DNA from: Stenotrophomonas maltophilia
GTDB lineage: Bacteria > Pseudomonadota > Gammaproteobacteria > Xanthomonadales > Xanthomonadaceae
Reading direction: 5' to 3'
Assembly: GCF_003970865.1 (NCBI RefSeq)
Contig: NZ_RXLZ01000011.1
Span: 1-64,000 of the forward strand
DNA length: 64,000 bases
The stretch's first letter is position 1; each line of letters starts with the position of its first letter. Positions 45,045-55,855 of this stretch are shown piece after piece. The notes under the pieces are model-generated. The model saw only the letters and a list, made by a program, of their open reading frames with translations, was not told where the DNA came from and searched no databases. The translations under genes were made by a program, and so were the position numbers.

Positions 45045-45647
45045 TCAGCGCTTGCCGCCCAGCAGGCTGCCGCCGATCTTCAGCAGATCGCCCACACCGA
45101 GCTGGCCGTCACCGTCCTGGTCCAGCAGGCTGCCGAGCAGGCCACCGGCAAGACCGCCCTGTTGCTGCACCTGCTGCTTCTCCTGGCCGAGCGCCTGGCT
45201 GAGCGAGCCGGCATCGGCCTGGCCGCCACCGAGGCGCTGGGCGAGGAAGGCCATCACGATGGGGGCAAGGATCTGCAGCAGCTGGCTGGTGCGGCCGCTG
45301 TCGAGCTGGGTGGCCTGGGACAGGCCGGTTTCCACCTTCTGCTGGCTGCCGCCGAAGATGTGGCCGAGGATGCCGGCGCCGTCGCTGGCGGCACCACCGC
45401 CACCACCGCCCAGTACCGAACCGAGCACGCTGCCCAGGTCCAGCCCACTGTGGTTGTTCTGCAATGCGCCGAGCAGCGCCTGCGCGCCCTGCGGCTGCGA
45501 GGCGTTGTTGCCCAGCGCGCCCATCAGCACCGGCAGCGCGGCACTGATCGCACCGGAAGCCTGGGTATCGCTGATGCCGAGCTGCTGCGACACCTGCTGC
45601 AGCGGGGCGCCCTGCAGTTTGGCGAGAAGTTCATCGGTCAGGCTCAT
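45045..45647 (-). CDS. DUF937 (YidB-like) protein with EF-hand-like tail
   Basis: A 200-residue protein rich in Gly, Gln and Leu. SLTDELLAKLQGAPLQQVSQ and AALPVLMGALGNNASQPQGA are typical of DUF937. The C-terminus DQDGDGQLGVGDLLK looks like a single EF-hand calcium loop. Role unknown. Confidence 0.8.
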   Translation of the reverse strand: MSLTDELLAKLQGAPLQQVSQQLGISDTQASGAISAALPVLMGALGNNASQPQGAQALLGALQNNHSGLDLGSVLGSVLGGGGGGAASDGAGILGHIFGGSQQKVETGLSQATQLDSGRTSQLLQILAPIVMAFLAQRLGGGQADAGSLSQALGQEKQQVQQQGGLAGGLLGSLLDQDGDGQLGVGDLLKIGGSLLGGKR

Positions 45648-45710
45648 CTGCGGATTCCTTGATTTGGGTTGGGCGTGCAGAAGGTACGACGCGGACCGTT
45701 AAAACGGCGA

Positions 45711-45733
45711 CGCCGCCTCACAGGGAGGCGGCG
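45711..45733 (-). terminator. Terminator of the catalase gene
   Basis: Stem CGCCGCCTC / GAGGCGGCG around a short loop; on the minus strand it is followed after six bases by TTTTAA. Confidence 0.65.
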
Positions 45734-45755
45734 TGCCGTACACGGGGGAGGGCGA

Positions 45756-47399
45756 TCAGAGCTCGATGTCCTCGGCGCCCGGCGTCGCGGTGGGGAAGTC
45801 CGCTTCCGGCTGGGCCGGCTTGAACGGGTCCGACGGCTGGCTGGCCAGCGCCTTCAGCGCCGCGGCAATGCCGGCACCGTAGGCCGGGTCGGCCTTGCTG
45901 CAGTTGTCGATGTGGCGCTGCTTGATGAAGTCCGGCGCATCACCCAGGGCGCGGGCGGTGTTGGCGAACAGACGGTCCTTCTGTGCCTGGTTGTAGCTGC
46001 GGAACAGGGCGCCGGGCTGGCTGAAGTAGTCGGCGTCGTCCTCACGGAAGTTCCAGAAGTCGGCGTCGCCGCGGATCTTCATCGGCGGCTCGCGGTACTG
46101 CGGCTGTTCCTGCCACTGGCCGTAGCTGTTCGGCTCGTAGTGCGGCAGGCCACCGTAGTTGCCGTCCACGCGCATCGCACCGTCGCGGTGGTTGCTGTGC
46201 ACCGGGCAGCGCGCTGCGTTAACCGGAATCTGGTGGTGGTTCACGCCCAGGCGGTAGCGCTGCGCATCGGAATAGGCGAACAGGCGTGCCTGCAGCATCT
46301 TGTCCGGCGACGGGCCGATGCCCGGCACCAGGTTGCTCGGCGCGAACGCAGACTGCTCAACGTCCTGGTACCAGTTGACCGGATTGCGGTTCAGTTCGAA
46401 CTGGCCCACTTCGATCAGCGGGTAGTCGCTCTTCGGCCACACCTTGGTCAGGTCGAACGGATGCACGCGGTAGGTTTCCGCCTCCAGCTCCGGCATGACC
46501 TGGATGAACAGCTTCCACTTCGGGAAGTCGCCCTTCTCGATTGCGGCGAACAGGTCGCGGCCGTGGCTTTCGCGGTCATGGCCGACCAGGATCTGCGCTT
46601 GCGCGTCGGTCAGCGATTCGATGCCCTGCTGGCTGACGAAGTGGAACTTCACCCAGAAGCGTTCGCCGTCGGCGTTGGTGAAGCTGTAGGTGTGCGAGCC
46701 GAAACCGTGCATGTGGCGGAAGCTGCGCGGAATGCCGCGGTCGCTCATCACCACGGTCACCTGCATCAGGGCTTCGGGCAGCAGCGTCCAGAAATCCCAG
46801 TTGTTGCGCGCGCTGCGCAGGTTGGTATGCGGGTCGCGCTTGACCGCCTTGTTGAGGTCGCCGAACTTGCGCGGGTCGCGCAGGAAGAACACCGGCGTGT
46901 TGTTGCCGACCAGGTCCCAGTTGCCTTCCTCGGTGTAGAACTTCAGCGCGAAGCCGCGGATGTCACGCTCGGCGTCGGCGGCGCCACGCTCGCCGGCCAC
47001 CGTGGTGAAGCGGGCGAACATCTCGGTCTGCTTGCCGATTTTTTCGAACAGCTTGGCGCGGGTGTACTTGCTGATGTCGTGGGTGACGGTGAAGGTGCCG
47101 TAGGCGCCCGAACCCTTGGCGTGCATGCGGCGTTCGGGAATGATCTCGCGGTTGAAGTTGGCCAGCTTCTCCAGCAGCCACACGTCTTCCATCAGCAGCG
47201 GCCCACGCGGACCGGCGGTCTTGCTGTTCTGGTTGTCCACCACCGGCGCGCCGAAGGCCGTGGTCATCGGCGTGACCGGATCGTCGCCATGCTTCTGCTT
47301 GGGCGTGGTGCTCAGCTCGCGCTGCTGCTCGGCGCCCTGCTCCGGCGACGGGGCGGTGTGATACGGGCACTTGGCGTTGTTGTTGTCGGACTGGCTCAT
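45756..47399 (-). CDS. katA: Monofunctional haem catalase
   Basis: A 547-residue enzyme that splits hydrogen peroxide. Catalase landmarks are [20 protein letters not shown] with the active-site His (about 92), [39 protein letters not shown] and the haem-ligand Tyr in [14 protein letters not shown]. The Pro-Tyr rich N-terminus ([12 protein letters not shown]) is usual in this clade. It has a long upstream region with an OxyR-like site. Confidence 0.95.
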   Translation of the reverse strand: MSQSDNNNAKCPYHTAPSPEQGAEQQRELSTTPKQKHGDDPVTPMTTAFGAPVVDNQNSKTAGPRGPLLMEDVWLLEKLANFNREIIPERRMHAKGSGAYGTFTVTHDISKYTRAKLFEKIGKQTEMFARFTTVAGERGAADAERDIRGFALKFYTEEGNWDLVGNNTPVFFLRDPRKFGDLNKAVKRDPHTNLRSARNNWDFWTLLPEALMQVTVVMSDRGIPRSFRHMHGFGSHTYSFTNADGERFWVKFHFVSQQGIESLTDAQAQILVGHDRESHGRDLFAAIEKGDFPKWKLFIQVMPELEAETYRVHPFDLTKVWPKSDYPLIEVGQFELNRNPVNWYQDVEQSAFAPSNLVPGIGPSPDKMLQARLFAYSDAQRYRLGVNHHQIPVNAARCPVHSNHRDGAMRVDGNYGGLPHYEPNSYGQWQEQPQYREPPMKIRGDADFWNFREDDADYFSQPGALFRSYNQAQKDRLFANTARALGDAPDFIKQRHIDNCSKADPAYGAGIAAALKALASQPSDPFKPAQPEADFPTATPGAEDIEL

Positions 47400-47497
47400 C
47401 GGCTGGCTCCTGGTGGCGGTGAAGACGTGGGAGAAACATCTTCACTCGACTTTAGCTATGGCCAGATGAAATGAATAATCGAATGATTCATTCAGGT

Positions 47498-47530
47498 TGA
47501 TAGATTCTGTCAATTGAAACGCAGAATCGG
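47498..47530 (-). promoter_or_regulatory. Candidate OxyR-type site upstream of the catalase gene
   Basis: TTGATAGATTCTGTCAA (47497-47513) is a near-palindrome with ATAG and CAAT half-sites at OxyR-like spacing, and GATTCTG (47503-47509) is repeated inverted as CAGAATC (47522-47528). It lies about 100 bases upstream of katA. The match to the OxyR consensus is partial. Confidence 0.35.
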
Positions 47531-47550
47531 ATTTGCAGAGTCTTTCAACG

Positions 47551-47577
47551 GGCCTCCCGCAAGGTGGGCGGGAGGCC
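47551..47577 (-). terminator. Hairpin after mutS
   Basis: Perfect 10-bp stem GGCCTCCCGC / GCGGGAGGCC with a seven-base loop, 17 bases past the mutS stop. It lacks a strong T run. Confidence 0.55.
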
Positions 47578-47594
47578 ATGGGCGTGCGCTGCGG

Positions 47595-50210
47595 CTACAG
47601 CAGCGCCTTCAACCGGTACAGGGCTTCCAGCGCCTGCTTCGGGGTCAGTTCGTCCGGGTCGATCGCCGCCAGCGCTTCCTGCGCCTTGCTGGCCGGTGCG
47701 CTGAACAGGCCGAACTGCTGCGGCGCATCCAGTGCCTGCGGCGCCAGCTCGGCGGCATGGCTTTCACCGCCACGCCGCTCCAGCTCGGCCAGGCGACGGC
47801 GTGCCTGCGCTACGGTGGCGCGCGGCAGGCCGGCCAGTGCCGCCACCTGCAGGCCGAAGCTGCGGTTGGCCGGGCCATCCTTCACCGCGTGCATGAACAC
47901 CAGCGCCTCACCGTGCTCGACCGCGTCCAGGTGCACGTTGGCGATGCCGCTGCGGCCGCCCTCGTACTGCTCGTCGGCCAGCGCGGTCAGCTCGAAGTAG
48001 TGGGTGGCGAACAGCGTGTAGCAACGGTTCTGGTAGGCCAGGTGGCGGGCCACCGCGTCGGCCAGAGCCAGGCCATCGTAGGTGGACGTGCCGCGGCCGA
48101 TCTCGTCCATCAGCACCAGCGAATGGGCGGTGGCGTGATGCAGGATGTAGCTGGTCTCGGCCATTTCGACCATGAAGGTCGACTGCCCGCGGGCGAGGTC
48201 GTCACCGGCGCCGATGCGGGTCAGGATGCGGTCGATCGGGCCGATCAGTGCACGGCTGGCCGGCACGAAGCTGCCGATGTGGGCCAGCAGCACGATCAGC
48301 GCGTTCTGCCGCATGTAGGTCGATTTACCGCCCATGTTCGGGCCGGTGATGACCAGCATGCGACGGTCCGGATGCAGGTCCAGGTCGTTCGGTTCGAACG
48401 GCTGCTCGCGTACCGCCTCGACCACCGGATGGCGGCCACGCTCGATCTTCAGGCACGGCTCGGCCTGCAGTTCCGGGCGCGCCCAGTCCAGCGCCTGCGC
48501 GCGTTCGGCGAAGGCCGCCAGTACGTCCAGTTCGCTCAGCGCGGCAGCACACTGCTTCAGCGGTTCCAGCTGCCCGCCAAGGGTATCCAGCAGCTGCTCG
48601 TACAGGTACTTCTCGCGCGACAGCGAGCGGTCGCGCGCGGACAGCACCTTGTCCTCGAACGCCTTCAGTTCCTCGGTGATGTAGCGCTCGGCATTGGTCA
48701 GCGTCTGGCGGCGGGTGTAGTGCACCGGCGCGCGGTCGGACTGGCCCTTGCTGATCTCGATGTAGTAGCCATGCACGCGGTTGTAGCCCACCTTCAGGGT
48801 GGCAATGCCGCTGCTTTCGCGCTCGCGCTGTTCCAGGTCGACCAGGAACTGGTCGGCATGGGTGGACAGGCGGCGCAACTCGTCCAGCTCTTCATCGAAG
48901 CCATCGGCCAGCACGCCGCCGTCGCTCAGCTTCAGCGGCGGCATCTCGGCGATGGCGCTGGCCAGCAGCTGCGCGCACTCGTCGTGTTCGCCCAGCGCCG
49001 CATGCAGGGCCTGCAGGCGTGGTGAATCCAGCGGGGCCAGCACTTCGCGCACCGCCGGCAGCAGGCCCAGGCCATCGCGCAGAGTGGAGAAATCGCGCGG
49101 CCGCGCCGAACGCAGTGCGACGCGGGTGAGAATGCGTTCCAGGTCACCGAGGCGGCGGAACTGTTCGCGGATGTCGGCGTCGCTGCCGCGATCGATCAGG
49201 GTTTCCACCGCGTGGTGGCGCTGCACCAGCACCTCGCGCAGGCGCAGTGGGCGGTGCAGCCAGCGCCGCAACAGGCGGCCGCCCATCGGTGTCACCGTGC
49301 TGTCGAGCACGCCCAGCAGCGTATTGCGGGTGTCGCCATCAACACGCGTATCCAGTTCCAGATGGCGGCGGGTGGCGGCGTTCATCGCGATCGCCTCGCC
49401 GGCGGTTTCCATCGCGATCGAAGTCAGGTGCGGCAGGCGTTGCTTCTGGGTTTCCTCGACATAGCCGAGCAGGGCGCCGGCGGCAGCGGTGGCGCGCGGC
49501 TTGTCGTCGATGCCGAAGCCGCTCAGATCGTGCAGTTTGAAGAAGTTCAGCAATTGCCGGCGGCCACTGTCGGCATCGAACAGCCACGGCGCGCGGCGAC
49601 GCACGCCGGTGCGCTGGCGCAGGAACTCCGGCCAGTTCTCCTCGTCGGGCACCAGCAGCTCGGCCGGTTCCAGGCGGGCCAGCTCTGCTTCCAGGGCGTC
49701 GTCGGTTTCCACTTCGTTGACCAGGAATCGGCCACCGGCCAGGTCGGCCCAGGCCAGGCCGTAGCCCTGCTTGCTGCGCGACAGGGCCATCAGCAGGGTG
49801 TCGCGGCGTTCATCCAGCAGCGCCTCGTCGGTGACGGTGCCGGGGGTGACAATGCGCACCACCTTGCGCTCGACCAGGCCCTTGGCCAGCGCCGGGTCGC
49901 CGATCTGTTCGCAGATCGCCACCGACTCGCCCAGCGCCACCAACCGCGCCAGGTAGCCTTCATAGGCATGTACCGGCACGCCGGCCATCGGGATCGGTGC
50001 GCCCCCGGAGCTGCCGCGCTGGGTCAGGGTGATGTCGAGCAGGCGCGCCGCCTTGCGGGCGTCGTCATAGAACAGTTCGTAGAAGTCACCCATGCGGAAG
50101 AACAGCAGCAGGTCCGGGTAATCGGACTTGGCCGCGAAGAACTGCTTCATCAGCGGGGTGTGTTCCTTGGACGCCTTGGCGTTGCTGGTGTTGTCTTTTG
50201 TATCAGTCAC
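47595..50210 (-). CDS. mutS: DNA mismatch repair protein MutS
   Basis: An 871-residue mismatch-binding ATPase starting at GTG 50210; the frame is open further upstream but the homologous part begins here ([20 protein letters not shown]). The mismatch-reading Phe-x-Glu is in RMGDFYELF (about 35-43). The ATPase domain has [13 protein letters not shown] (about 617-629), the [17 protein letters not shown]alker B region and the [10 protein letters not shown] segment. The C-terminus [11 protein letters not shown] is as usual. Intact, so no mutator defect is suggested. Confidence 0.97.
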   Translation of the reverse strand: MTDTKDNTSNAKASKEHTPLMKQFFAAKSDYPDLLLFFRMGDFYELFYDDARKAARLLDITLTQRGSSGGAPIPMAGVPVHAYEGYLARLVALGESVAICEQIGDPALAKGLVERKVVRIVTPGTVTDEALLDERRDTLLMALSRSKQGYGLAWADLAGGRFLVNEVETDDALEAELARLEPAELLVPDEENWPEFLRQRTGVRRRAPWLFDADSGRRQLLNFFKLHDLSGFGIDDKPRATAAAGALLGYVEETQKQRLPHLTSIAMETAGEAIAMNAATRRHLELDTRVDGDTRNTLLGVLDSTVTPMGGRLLRRWLHRPLRLREVLVQRHHAVETLIDRGSDADIREQFRRLGDLERILTRVALRSARPRDFSTLRDGLGLLPAVREVLAPLDSPRLQALHAALGEHDECAQLLASAIAEMPPLKLSDGGVLADGFDEELDELRRLSTHADQFLVDLEQRERESSGIATLKVGYNRVHGYYIEISKGQSDRAPVHYTRRQTLTNAERYITEELKAFEDKVLSARDRSLSREKYLYEQLLDTLGGQLEPLKQCAAALSELDVLAAFAERAQALDWARPELQAEPCLKIERGRHPVVEAVREQPFEPNDLDLHPDRRMLVITGPNMGGKSTYMRQNALIVLLAHIGSFVPASRALIGPIDRILTRIGAGDDLARGQSTFMVEMAETSYILHHATAHSLVLMDEIGRGTSTYDGLALADAVARHLAYQNRCYTLFATHYFELTALADEQYEGGRSGIANVHLDAVEHGEALVFMHAVKDGPANRSFGLQVAALAGLPRATVAQARRRLAELERRGGESHAAELAPQALDAPQQFGLFSAPASKAQEALAAIDPDELTPKQALEALYRLKALL

Positions 50211-50487
50211 TTGGGGCGTTTCGCGTCTTGGCAGGGCGTCGGGGCGTGGCCACGCGCAGGCATGGCCGGAGAGGTCGTTAGTGTAGCGACCTGGGGCGGT
50301 CGATGATCCGCGGCACCCGCGCTGGGCCCGGGGCTGTCCGTGCGCCAACGCCTGCGCCCCTGCGCGGGCACTTTGGTTGATTTCCCCAGGGGCCCACGGT
50401 AGTGTCAGCCCCGGCGATTTCCGCCAAGCGGCCTCCATGGAAACCGGGGCGACTTATCCCGGGCGGGCGTTGATGGAAAGAACAAGC

Positions 50488-51765
50488 ATGACTGCAGCCT
50501 GCATGGCCGCCGAACCTCGTTACACCTGGCGTACCGTCCTGCTGAGCATCCTGGTCGCCATCATTCCGCTTGCCGGATCCGCACCCTACACCCTGCTGAA
50601 GGCGGTGCTGCTGCTGGCTCTGCTGGTCACCGGCGTGGTTCTGATCCGCCGCCAGCCCGATGTCCGCCTGCGCTACCGCATCGCCCGGTTCATCGTGATC
50701 GTCTGCTTCCTGCGCCTGGCCTATGCTTTCTACAGCATCCTCTGGCATGGGCTGCGCTGGAACGAGCTGGACCTGCCGGCACAGACACTGCTCTACCTGG
50801 GTACCGCTGCCGTGTTCGCCACTGCGCTGGACTGGCGCCTGATCTGGAAGATCTTCGCCCTGTCCACCCTGGTCTTCGGCGGGTCGTGCATCGTGCAGCA
50901 CCACGTGATGGGCCTTGAACGCGCGCACGGTTTCAGCGGCGGCGAATGGACGGCCATCGAGTTCACCATGGTGACGCTGTGCATGGCGCTGTTCTCGGTC
51001 ATCCGGTTGATCCAGCCCAATGTCCATCCGGCCGAACGCTGGCTGCACGGCGTGGCCATCGCCGTCGGCGTCTACGGTTCGATCCTGGCGCAGAGCCGCG
51101 GGCCGATCCTGGCGTTCATTCCCGCCATGTTGATGGTGATTGCGGTGCACGTCCGGCGCACCCGGCGCTGGCGGGGGGCACTGGCCTTCGTCGGTGCCCT
51201 GGTCATTGGCGTGGTCGGCGCCACCTCGGTGCTGAACCATGAGGTGATCCAGCGCTTCGGTGAGGTCAGTGGCGAGATCTCCGGTTTCAACCAGGAAAAC
51301 GAGGTCGGCTCGGTCCGCGAGCGCATCGCCATGTGGGGCGTGGCGGTCGACGCCTTCGCCGAGCATCCCGTGGCGGGGGTGGGCCTGAACCAGTTCGGTA
51401 CCTATGCACGTGAGGGCATCGCCCGCGGCGAGGTGTCCGAGTCGATCTTCCGCTACAACCACCCGCACAACGAGTACCTGGAAGCGGCGGTGACCGGTGG
51501 CGTGCCGTTGCTGCTGATCATGCTGCTGGTCTTCATCCTGCCCGGCATTCATTTCGTGCGGCGCCTCGGCCACGCCGACGACATCACCGCGATGATCGCC
51601 ACCGCCGGACTTGCCGTGGTCATCGTCTATGCGCTTTCGGCGTTCACGGACAACGTGTTCTACCGGGCGATGCCGCATTCGTTCTATTTCTACCTGGTGC
51701 TGGGCTTCATGCTGGCGACCGCCTTGCCGGCGCGCGATCTGCATCGGCCAGGGAGTCCGTCCTGA
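50488..51765 (+). CDS. O-antigen ligase / polymerase family membrane protein (WaaL/Wzy_C)
   Basis: An inner-membrane protein of about 425 residues with 10-12 hydrophobic helices. The large periplasmic loop contains the Wzy_C signature FRYNHPHNEYLEAAVTGGVP with the His typical of O-antigen ligases, and HPVAGVGLNQFGTY before it. It would join sugar polymers to lipid A-core or polymerise them. The start is uncertain: ATG 50437, 50473 or 50488; the last has GGAAAGAA upstream. It overlaps the next gene by one base. Confidence 0.8.
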   Translation: MTAACMAAEPRYTWRTVLLSILVAIIPLAGSAPYTLLKAVLLLALLVTGVVLIRRQPDVRLRYRIARFIVIVCFLRLAYAFYSILWHGLRWNELDLPAQTLLYLGTAAVFATALDWRLIWKIFALSTLVFGGSCIVQHHVMGLERAHGFSGGEWTAIEFTMVTLCMALFSVIRLIQPNVHPAERWLHGVAIAVGVYGSILAQSRGPILAFIPAMLMVIAVHVRRTRRWRGALAFVGALVIGVVGATSVLNHEVIQRFGEVSGEISGFNQENEVGSVRERIAMWGVAVDAFAEHPVAGVGLNQFGTYAREGIARGEVSESIFRYNHPHNEYLEAAVTGGVPLLLIMLLVFILPGIHFVRRLGHADDITAMIATAGLAVVIVYALSAFTDNVFYRAMPHSFYFYLVLGFMLATALPARDLHRPGSPS

Positions 51766-52757
51766 TGGCGCATATCCATCTGCTGGCCGCCGACAACCAG
51801 CGTGGCCTGTCCCATGACATCCAGGTGATCGAGCGCTCGTTGCAGCAGCTCGGGCACACGGTGACGGTCAGTCGCCTGGACGCGGTGCGCAATGGGGGTG
51901 CCTGGAAACTGCGCGGGATGCGCCTGCGCAGACTGCTGGCCTCGTGGCTGAGCCTGGGGCGCACGCCGGCCCGGTTCGACATCAACATTTCGCTGGAACA
52001 TGTCCGGCCGGCAAGCTTCGGACTGGCCGAGGTCAATCTTCTGATTCCGAATCCGGAATGGGTGTCCGCACGCAGCCTGCGGATCCTGCCGCGGTTCGAT
52101 GCGTTGCTGACCAAGACCGAAGAAGCCACGCGCATCTTCAACGCGCTGGGCATGCGCGCGCTGGAAGTCGGTTTCTGCAGCCGTGACCGCTACGACCCGG
52201 CGGTGCCGCGCAGGTCGCGCAGCTTCCTGCATGCGGCCGGTACCAGCCGCATGAAGGGGACGGCTGCACTCGTCAATGTCTGGAAGCGGCACCCTGAATG
52301 GCCCTTGCTGACCATCCTGCGCGGCGGCCCTTCGGACGAAGATGAGGGCGGTGCCGCGAACCTGCGGATCGTCCGCGAGCGGCTGCCCGACCAGGAGGTG
52401 CAGCGCCTGCAGAACGAACATGCGTTCCACCTGTGCCTGTCGCAGACCGAAGGCTGGGGCCATTACCTGGTGGAAGCGATGAGCTGCGGGGCGGTGGTGA
52501 TCACCTGCGACGGCGCGCCGATGAATCAGATGATCGACGACAGCCGCGGCATCCTGGTTGCCGCGCACGAGGGCGAGCCCTGCCATCTGTCCAGGACCTG
52601 GCATGTGGATGAGAAGGCGCTGGAACAGGCCGTCGAGCGCGCGCTGGCGATGGATGAGGCCGAGTGGACCCAGCTGGGCACCAATGCACGCGCATGGCAC
52701 CTGGCCAGCGAAGTGGCGTTCCCGCGCCGTCTGGGCGAGGCCCTGGCCAAGCTCTGA
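51765..52757 (+). CDS. Glycosyltransferase, GT-B type
   Basis: A 330-residue cytoplasmic enzyme with a GT-B fold. LLAADNQRGLSHDIQVIERS opens the first Rossmann part. The second has GTSRMKGTAALVNVWKRHPE and HLCLSQTEGWGHYLVEAMSC, holding the E-x7-E-like motif that binds the sugar nucleotide. It is coupled to the O-antigen-ligase-like gene, so both likely act on a surface polysaccharide. The sugar is unknown. Confidence 0.8.
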   Translation: MAHIHLLAADNQRGLSHDIQVIERSLQQLGHTVTVSRLDAVRNGGAWKLRGMRLRRLLASWLSLGRTPARFDINISLEHVRPASFGLAEVNLLIPNPEWVSARSLRILPRFDALLTKTEEATRIFNALGMRALEVGFCSRDRYDPAVPRRSRSFLHAAGTSRMKGTAALVNVWKRHPEWPLLTILRGGPSDEDEGGAANLRIVRERLPDQEVQRLQNEHAFHLCLSQTEGWGHYLVEAMSCGAVVITCDGAPMNQMIDDSRGILVAAHEGEPCHLSRTWHVDEKALEQAVERALAMDEAEWTQLGTNARAWHLASEVAFPRRLGEALAKL

Positions 52758-52786
52758 GCGGATGGGGTCTGGTCGCTGCAGCGCGC

Positions 52787-53179
52787 TCAGCCAGGCACCA
52801 GGGTGATCTGCGGATGGCTGCCGAAGATCTCCATGACGATCTCGAAGTAGGTCTGTCCCTGGCCAAGCGCCAGTGCCGTCAACTGAGCGTGGATGGCCGG
52901 ACCGATGAACCTGCCGCCCTGACCGAGTTTTGACTGCAGCCAGGCGCGTGTGGTCTCGCGGCCCAGTGCCTCGCGGCTGTGGGCGATGTCACGCCACACC
53001 ACCGTGGCGGTGGCATGGCCGGCGAGAGCGCCGTAGCCACCGTGAAGCAGGTCATCAAGCGCGTCCAGGCTTGCGCCCAGCAGCCAGTCTTCGTCGGCCA
53101 TGAACACGCGATTGATTTCCACGTAGAGGCTGGCGATGTCGTTGATGGACGCGCCTTCGATGTGCAGGATCCGTGTCAT
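52787..53179 (-). CDS. Barstar-like protein (ribonuclease inhibitor family)
   Basis: A 130-residue protein. The N-terminus ILHIEGASINDIASLYVEIN and the segment LGASLDALDDLLHGGYG follow the barstar pattern (beta strand, helix, and the LDALxDxL helix that plugs the RNase active site). It is acidic as expected. No barnase-like RNase gene is adjacent, so it may be a housekeeping inhibitor or an orphan immunity protein. Confidence 0.7.
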   Translation of the reverse strand: MTRILHIEGASINDIASLYVEINRVFMADEDWLLGASLDALDDLLHGGYGALAGHATATVVWRDIAHSREALGRETTRAWLQSKLGQGGRFIGPAIHAQLTALALGQGQTYFEIVMEIFGSHPQITLVPG

Positions 53180-53402
53180 TTGAAGACTGTAGCCCGCCCG
53201 GGCGGCGGTTGTATCCGGTGCAGATAATCCAGGGTCGCTTTGGATGGGGGGGCGTGATTATGGTGTTAAACCCGTGTGATTTTCATCGGGCGCTGGCGTG
53301 TCAGCGGTATTCGATAATGATATAGCGCCATTATCCGCCGCTGTATTTTCTGACGGCCTGCACAGTTCCATATATTTGGATCGGTCCATATATAAAGCCC
53401 CG

Positions 53403-53429
53403 TAAAGTTTCCCTTCGCTGCGCCGCCAT
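53403..53429 (+). promoter_or_regulatory. Sigma-28 (FliA) type promoter of the chemoreceptor gene
   Basis: TAAAGTTT (53403-53410), identical to the enteric FliA -35 box, is followed after 11 bases by GCCGCCAT, which keeps the GCCG of the -10 box GCCGATAA. It lies 31 bases upstream of the start codon, so the receptor is probably expressed with the flagellar late genes. Confidence 0.7.
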
Positions 53430-53460
53430 CGAACGTACGGCCACGATCAAGGGAATTGAG

Positions 53461-55683
53461 ATGCTTGCCTTACGTAATCTCCGTGTGGGATCCCGGCTTG
53501 GCGCCGGCTTCGGTCTGCTGCTGCTGTTCATCATGGCCATCGTTGGCCTGGTGTTGTATGGGAATCAGTTGAAATCCGCCCAGTTCGAGAAAGTGGTGGA
53601 CGTCAACATGGTGAAGATGCGTCTGTTGAATGACATGCTTGATACCAACAACGCGGTGCTGATGCATCGCCGCCTGATGGTGATCAAGCGGGGTGACGAG
53701 TTCGACAAGGATTACCAGCGTGCCCAGGAGTTGTCGCGGACCTATGACGGTATCTGGGCCAAGTACATCAAGATTCCGCGTGACGCTACCGGCGACACCC
53801 TGGTCGCGCGCATCGAGGTGGCCCGCAAGGCCACCGATGCATCAACCCAGCAACTGCATGAGCGCATGAAGGTGGGGGATTTTGATGGGGCAGCGAAGGA
53901 GCTGCTGGCCGAGCACGGTCTGGCAACGGCCTGGAATGAATCCATCTCGGCCCTGCTGCGCCACCAGGAGACACTGACCGAACGCAGTCGCGAAGAGTAC
54001 CGCGCAACCGAATCGTGGACCGGCACGCTGTCGATCGCGTTCGGGGCACTGAGCCTGTTGCTGGGCACAGTGGCGGCCTGGGCGATCACCCGCAGCCTGA
54101 CCCGTCCGCTGGAAGGAGCGGTGAAGCTGGCTGACGGCATCGCCAGTGGCCGCCTGGACAGCAGCATCGACGCCACCGGCAACGACGAAGTGACCCAGCT
54201 GCTGAAGTCGATGCAACGCATGCAGGCACAGCTGCAGGCGGTGATGGCGGCACAGGGAGAGCTGGCCCGCCAGCACGATGCCGGCAGCCTCAGCTACCGC
54301 ATGGACGAGAGCGCATTCCCCGGTGACTACGGGCGCATGGTGCATGAGACCAATGCGCTGGTTGGATCGCACGTGCAGGTGCAGAACCGGCTGATCGAGG
54401 TGATGAAACACTACGCACGCGGCGATCTGTCGGTGGACATGGACCCGCTGCCCGGCGAGAAGGCGGCGATCACCCAGGCGATGGACGAAACCAAGTCCAG
54501 CCTGTCGGCGATCAACAGCGAGATCCGCCGGTTGGCGACAGCGGCCGCGGCAGGCGACTTCAGCCTGCGCGGTGATGAAGATCGCTTCGCCTACGATTTC
54601 CGCGACATGGTGGCAGGGCTCAATCGCCTGATGCAGACCACCGACGAGAACCTGGTGCAGGTGTCGACCCTGCTGCAGGCCATCTCGCGCGGTGACCTGA
54701 CCGTGCGCATGCAGGGTGATTTCCATGGCGTGTTCGCGCGCATGCGTGATGACTGCAATGCCACCGTCGACCAGCTCAAGCAGATCGTTGGCCGCATCCA
54801 GAGCAGTGCTTCCAGCATCAACCTGGCAGCAGGCGAGATCGCCTCGGGCAACACTGACCTGTCGCGGCGTACCGAACAGCAGGCGGCAAACCTGGAAGAG
54901 ACCGCAGCGTCAATGGAGGAACTGACCTCCACCGTGAAGCAGAACGCCGAGCATGCGCGCCAGGCCAACCAGCTCGCCATCGGCGCGCATGGTGTCGCTT
55001 CGCAGGGCGGTGAGGTGGTCGGCCAGGTGGTCACCACGATGTCGGCCATCGAAGCAGCGTCGAAGAAGATCGCCGAGATCATCTCGGTCATCGATGGCAT
55101 CGCCTTCCAGACCAATATCCTCGCGCTGAACGCGGCGGTCGAAGCTGCGCGTGCCGGGGAACAGGGCAGGGGCTTTGCCGTGGTGGCCAGCGAAGTGCGT
55201 ACGCTGGCGCAGCGCTCGGCCGGTGCCGCCAAGGAGATCAAGGGCCTGATCGAGGATTCGGTCGGCAAGGTCGCTGACGGCTCGGCGCTGGTCCGCCAGG
55301 CCGGCATCACGATGGGCGAGATCGTGGCCTCGGTGCAGCGCGTGACCGACATCATGGCCGATATCTCTGCTGCCTCGCAGGAGCAGAGCTCGGGCATCGA
55401 ACAGGTCAACCAGGCGGTGGTGCAGATGGACGAGACCACCCAGCAGAATGCCGCGCTGGTCGAAGAAGCCAGTGCTGCAGCGCGCTCGATGGAGGAGCAG
55501 GCGAACCTGCTGGCCGAGGCCGTGTCCGTGTTCCGCACGGGGGCGGTGACCGCTGCGGCAGCGGTGCGCCCGGCGCTGGCAGCGGTGGCGGCATCGGTTG
55601 CGCCGGTACGCCGGCCCGCGGCGCTGTCGCCGCGGATCGAGCCGACGCTGGCCGCCAATGCGGGTGGTTGGGAAGAGTTCTAG
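53461..55683 (+). CDS. Methyl-accepting chemotaxis protein
   Basis: A 740-residue transmembrane chemoreceptor. The first membrane helix ([21 protein letters not shown], residue 18-38) and the second (about 188-210) flank a periplasmic four-helix sensing domain. A HAMP domain and a longer HAMP-like stretch lead to the signalling hairpin with [20 protein letters not shown], the highly conserved tip. The last residues GGWEEF form a pentapeptide like NWETF that tethers CheR/CheB. The ligand is unknown. Confidence 0.93.
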   Translation: MLALRNLRVGSRLGAGFGLLLLFIMAIVGLVLYGNQLKSAQFEKVVDVNMVKMRLLNDMLDTNNAVLMHRRLMVIKRGDEFDKDYQRAQELSRTYDGIWAKYIKIPRDATGDTLVARIEVARKATDASTQQLHERMKVGDFDGAAKELLAEHGLATAWNESISALLRHQETLTERSREEYRATESWTGTLSIAFGALSLLLGTVAAWAITRSLTRPLEGAVKLADGIASGRLDSSIDATGNDEVTQLLKSMQRMQAQLQAVMAAQGELARQHDAGSLSYRMDESAFPGDYGRMVHETNALVGSHVQVQNRLIEVMKHYARGDLSVDMDPLPGEKAAITQAMDETKSSLSAINSEIRRLATAAAAGDFSLRGDEDRFAYDFRDMVAGLNRLMQTTDENLVQVSTLLQAISRGDLTVRMQGDFHGVFARMRDDCNATVDQLKQIVGRIQSSASSINLAAGEIASGNTDLSRRTEQQAANLEETAASMEELTSTVKQNAEHARQANQLAIGAHGVASQGGEVVGQVVTTMSAIEAASKKIAEIISVIDGIAFQTNILALNAAVEAARAGEQGRGFAVVASEVRTLAQRSAGAAKEIKGLIEDSVGKVADGSALVRQAGITMGEIVASVQRVTDIMADISAASQEQSSGIEQVNQAVVQMDETTQQNAALVEEASAAARSMEEQANLLAEAVSVFRTGAVTAAAAVRPALAAVAASVAPVRRPAALSPRIEPTLAANAGGWEEF

Positions 55684-55709
55684 CAGAGGGCAAGGCCGGC
55701 AGGGAGACG

Positions 55710-55748
55710 GCGCCCATCGCGACGGCTGGTCGCGATGGGCGCGGATTT
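55710..55748 (+). terminator. Terminator of the chemoreceptor gene
   Basis: A perfect 14-bp stem GCGCCCATCGCGAC / GTCGCGATGGGCGC with a five-base loop, followed by GGATTTTC. Confidence 0.85.
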
Positions 55749-55855
55749 TCTTCCTGAACGTGCGATGGCCGATGAAGTGGCGGACACGCGTATTTCACTT
55801 CCGGTTGCCAACCGCGGGAGGACACTTGCGTCATACCGGAACTCAGGAGATGGCC

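Noticed and set aside
45669-47474. 601-codon plus-strand frame opposite katA
   Set aside because: Shadow of the catalase gene, which has all catalytic motifs on the minus strand.
50211-50438. Longer MutS start giving 947 residues
   Set aside because: The extra N-terminus has no family similarity and overlaps the divergent promoter region; GTG 50210 fits the family start.
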